The translations under genes were made by a program, and so were the position numbers. A DNA stretch of 64,000 bases, from NCBI RefSeq assembly GCF_017873855.1, contig NZ_JAGGKR010000001.1:1116001-1180000 (forward strand), given 5' to 3'. The notes beneath the pieces are model-generated. The model saw only the letters and a program-made list of their open reading frames with translations. It did not search any database and was not told the DNA's origin. The stretch comes from Methanolinea mesophila. GTDB taxonomy: Archaea > Halobacteriota > Methanomicrobia > Methanomicrobiales > Methanospirillaceae. This document shows, one piece after another, positions 62,280-64,000 of the stretch (positions are counted from its first letter, which is position 1; every line of letters starts with the position of its first letter).

Positions 62280-62861
62280 ATGCGGACGTCGCTCGTGGTG
62301 AAGATCGGAGGGAGCCTGATGGACCGGGTACCTGACCTGATCGCGGAACTGCGAGAGTTTCGTGTGCTGATCGTCCCGGGCGGAGGGAGTTTTGCAGACC
62401 TGGTACGGGCCTCTCAGGTCGGTGACCAGGACGCGGCACACTGGATGGCCATCGCGGCGATGGAACAGTACGGATGGTATATCTCTTCGTTCGGTCTTCC
62501 CGTGACCGAAAGACCCGAGATCCCTCGGGCAGCCACGGTACTGCTTCCCTATCGCGCGCTTCGCGATCTCGACCCGCTTCCCCACCGTTGGGAGGTATCG
62601 TCGGACACGATCGCCGGGTGGATCGCAGCGCGCCTCGGACTGGAGCTGCTCCTGGTAAAGTCAGTGGACGGGATCCGGTCCGGGGGGGTCCTGCTTGATC
62701 GGATTTCCACGCCGGTGGAGACCGGGGACGTGGATCCCTGTATTATCCCGTTCGCCCTTGCCCGCGGCGTGAAGGTATGCGTAGTGAACGGACGGCGTCC
62801 CGGGCTCCTTCGCGGGGTGCTGGGAGGAGAATCACGTGCCGGCACTACCATTTGCATTTAA
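62280..62861 (+). CDS. mfnE: Amino-acid-kinase family protein, MfnE-like
   Basis: A 193-residue kinase: VVKIGGSLMDRVPDLIAELR and VLIVPGGGSFADLVRAS at the N-terminus, SSDTIAGWIAARLGLELLLV and KSVDGI near the middle. The short length and motifs match MfnE, which phosphorylates 5-(aminomethyl)-3-furanmethanol phosphate in methanofuran synthesis. This would fit a methanogen; the other mfn genes are not in the window, so the specificity is inferred. Confidence 0.75.
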   Translation: MRTSLVVKIGGSLMDRVPDLIAELREFRVLIVPGGGSFADLVRASQVGDQDAAHWMAIAAMEQYGWYISSFGLPVTERPEIPRAATVLLPYRALRDLDPLPHRWEVSSDTIAGWIAARLGLELLLVKSVDGIRSGGVLLDRISTPVETGDVDPCIIPFALARGVKVCVVNGRRPGLLRGVLGGESRAGTTICI

Positions 62862-62905
62862 GTCACATAAGAAAGATATTCTAAGGAACGGTTCGAGGAT
62901 AAGCT

Positions 62906-63067
62906 ATGTCAAATAAAAATTGTACCTCGTGTAACGCACCTCTGGCTGAGCAGGGTGCAACTGAATTCAAGTGCCCGGTGTGCGAGCAGAAGATCTACCG
63001 GTGTTTCCGCTGCAGGGAACAGAGCATTCCCTATATCTGTGCAAAGTGCGGGTTCCGGGGGCCGTAA
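62906..63067 (+). CDS. Small zinc-ribbon protein (HVO_2753/DUF1610-like)
   Basis: A 53-residue protein with four CxxC pairs (CTSC, CPVC, CFRC, CAKC) forming two zinc ribbons, ending CGFRGP. Such genes lie directly upstream of aEF-1beta in many archaea, as here (3-base gap). It is probably linked to translation. The ATG at 62906 begins MSNKNCTSCNAPLAEQG. Confidence 0.88.
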   Translation: MSNKNCTSCNAPLAEQGATEFKCPVCEQKIYRCFRCREQSIPYICAKCGFRGP

Positions 63068-63070
63068 ATC

Positions 63071-63328
63071 ATGGGAACTGTCGCATTGATCGCGCGGGTA
63101 ATGCCGGAATCTCCCGAGATCGACCTCGTGGCGCTTACCGCCGAGATCAGGAAACAGGTTCCCGGTCTCCAGGATGTAAAGGAAGAGCCTATCGGATTCG
63201 GGTTGAAGGCGCTGAAGATCGCGGTCATCGCGGATGACGCGGCAGGCGTGAGCGACGAAGTAGAGGCCAAACTCAATGCGATCAAAGGCGTGGAACGTGC
63301 CGAGATCATTGAGGTCACCCTTACCTGA
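63071..63328 (+). CDS. ef1b: Elongation factor 1-beta (aEF-1beta)
   Basis: An 85-residue guanine-nucleotide exchange factor for aEF-1alpha: MGTVALIARVMPESPEIDLV, PIGFGLKALKIAVIADD and the C-terminal VERAEIIEVTLT. Typical length of the archaeal form. It lies 3 bases after the zinc-ribbon gene and is convergent with mdh. Confidence 0.94.
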   Translation: MGTVALIARVMPESPEIDLVALTAEIRKQVPGLQDVKEEPIGFGLKALKIAVIADDAAGVSDEVEAKLNAIKGVERAEIIEVTLT

Positions 63329-63348
63329 TACTTTTTTTAAAAACGAAG

Positions 63349-64000
63349 TTACGATTTTACGGGTTTTTCCGGATACGGCAGTTCCTTCTCTATCAGGGAA
63401 TGAACCTCGCGGGTGATTCCCCTGATCTTTTCCACCGATTCACGGAACTGTATCACTTCTTTTTCATCGATTTTGATCGGTACCGGAAATACACCTGCCC
63501 TGTTGATTCGTGCGGGAACTCCGATACATACGTTTCCTATCCCGTGCACCTCGGTGCGGATGTACGCGGATACGGTCAGAATCCGGTTCTCGTCCCCGAG
63601 CACGGTGCGGACCAGGGTGGCGATAGCCTCTCCGGGGCCGTATACCGTCGAACCCTTGTTCCGGATAATATTCTCTCCCGATGAGAGCACGGTGTCGACC
63701 ATCTCCTGCACAGGGAGATGAGAAAATGCAGGCAGGTTGCTGATCTGGATACCGCCGATCGTGGTCGCCGACCAAAGGGGCACCATACTCATTCCGTGTT
63801 CCCCGATGATCCTGGTGTGCACTTCGCTCACATGGACCTTGAAATATCCGGCGATCAATGATTTCAGCCGCATCGAATCCAGGTGCGTCCCCAGCCCGAA
63901 TACCTGGCGCGGCTCGAGCCCGGAATACTTGAGAGCAATCGAGGTCATCACGTCGACCGGATTCGTAATCATCAGGAGCATCGCGTCCGGGGCGACTTCG
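63349..64000 (-). CDS. mdh: Malate dehydrogenase (N-terminus beyond window)
   Basis: The C-terminal 217 residues of an LDH-type malate dehydrogenase; the frame is still open at the window end. MITNPVDVMTSIALKYSG (cofactor/substrate loop), IIGEHGMSMVPLWSATTIGG with the catalytic histidine, and VCIGVPARINRAGV are diagnostic. It interconverts malate and oxaloacetate in the incomplete reductive TCA route. Substrate choice depends on an N-terminal loop that is not visible. Confidence 0.9.
   Translation of the reverse strand, partial: EVAPDAMLLMITNPVDVMTSIALKYSGLEPRQVFGLGTHLDSMRLKSLIAGYFKVHVSEVHTRIIGEHGMSMVPLWSATTIGGIQISNLPAFSHLPVQEMVDTVLSSGENIIRNKGSTVYGPGEAIATLVRTVLGDENRILTVSAYIRTEVHGIGNVCIGVPARINRAGVFPVPIKIDEKEVIQFRESVEKIRGITREVHSLIEKELPYPEKPVKS

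Overview
The window comes from a methanogenic archaeon, most likely an H2/CO2-type member of the Methanomicrobiales. The evidence is an mtr operon, mtd and mer genes, a coenzyme F390 synthetase, a Tfx-type regulator, an S-layer protein with a PGF-CTERM-like tail, archaeal ribosomal proteins and several archaeal TATA promoters. Species cannot be fixed from sequence reading alone. Gene density is high, and many adjacent genes overlap by 1 to 8 bases.

Layout. 1-5032 (+): membrane methyltransferase operon mtrE(partial)-D-C-B-A-F-[A-G fusion]-H; the usual free mtrG is replaced by a second MtrA corrinoid domain fused to MtrG. 5120-10289: double rubredoxin, a membrane-anchored molybdopterin oxidoreductase with a small HX13H membrane partner, F390 synthetase, a large imperfect inverted repeat, MarC, and an RNase III-fold protein without most catalytic acids. 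10391-15013: SAM-decarboxylase-like protein behind two palindromes, a TPR/GNAT/DUF2156 cluster, a response regulator, and a secreted repeat protein with a dockerin-like end.

15089-29642 (-): S10/spc-type ribosomal supercluster L3-L4-L23-L2-S19-L22-S3-L29-Rpp29-S17-L14-L24-S4e-L5-S14-S8-L6-L32e-L19e-L18-S5-L30-L15-SecY, then Adk-DUF106-Cmk. Upstream (29643-30250) lies a promoter and a hairpin-rich non-coding stretch. 30301-33781: tfx divergent from mtd, then a GalT-like enzyme and mer. 34254-37036: CetZ-like tubulin, NrpR-type regulator and Dcd. 37096-44402: tRNA-Arg, a PEGA-like membrane protein, AMP phosphorylase, the S-layer protein, thymidylate synthase and tRNA-Gln. 44525-49158: fibrillarin-Nop5 pair (C/D RNP), a TctA-like permease, HemD-Cbf5 and tRNA-Ser.

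49182-52694: indolepyruvate oxidoreductase iorAB overlapping a DNA methyltransferase gene, and tRNA-Ile. 52859-58701: two unrecognised proteins, a tRNA methylthiotransferase, the nadX-nadA-nadC operon (NAD from aspartate) and a HEAT-repeat protein. 58852-64000: a membrane-anchored resolvase-like protein, an OB-fold-like protein divergent from a two-gene regulator operon with a 9-bp-arm operator, a surface phospholipase-D-like protein, MfnE-like kinase, a zinc-ribbon protein, aEF-1beta and the C-terminal part of malate dehydrogenase.

Functionally, Mtd, Mer and Mtr are consecutive C1 steps of methanogenesis (methenyl- to methylene- to methyl-H4MPT to methyl-CoM, with Na+ export). The strongest novelty candidates are the MtrA-MtrG fusion, the cytochrome-b-like partner of the molybdoenzyme in a lineage regarded as lacking cytochromes, the catalytically altered RNase III and CetZ proteins, and several precise palindromic operators.
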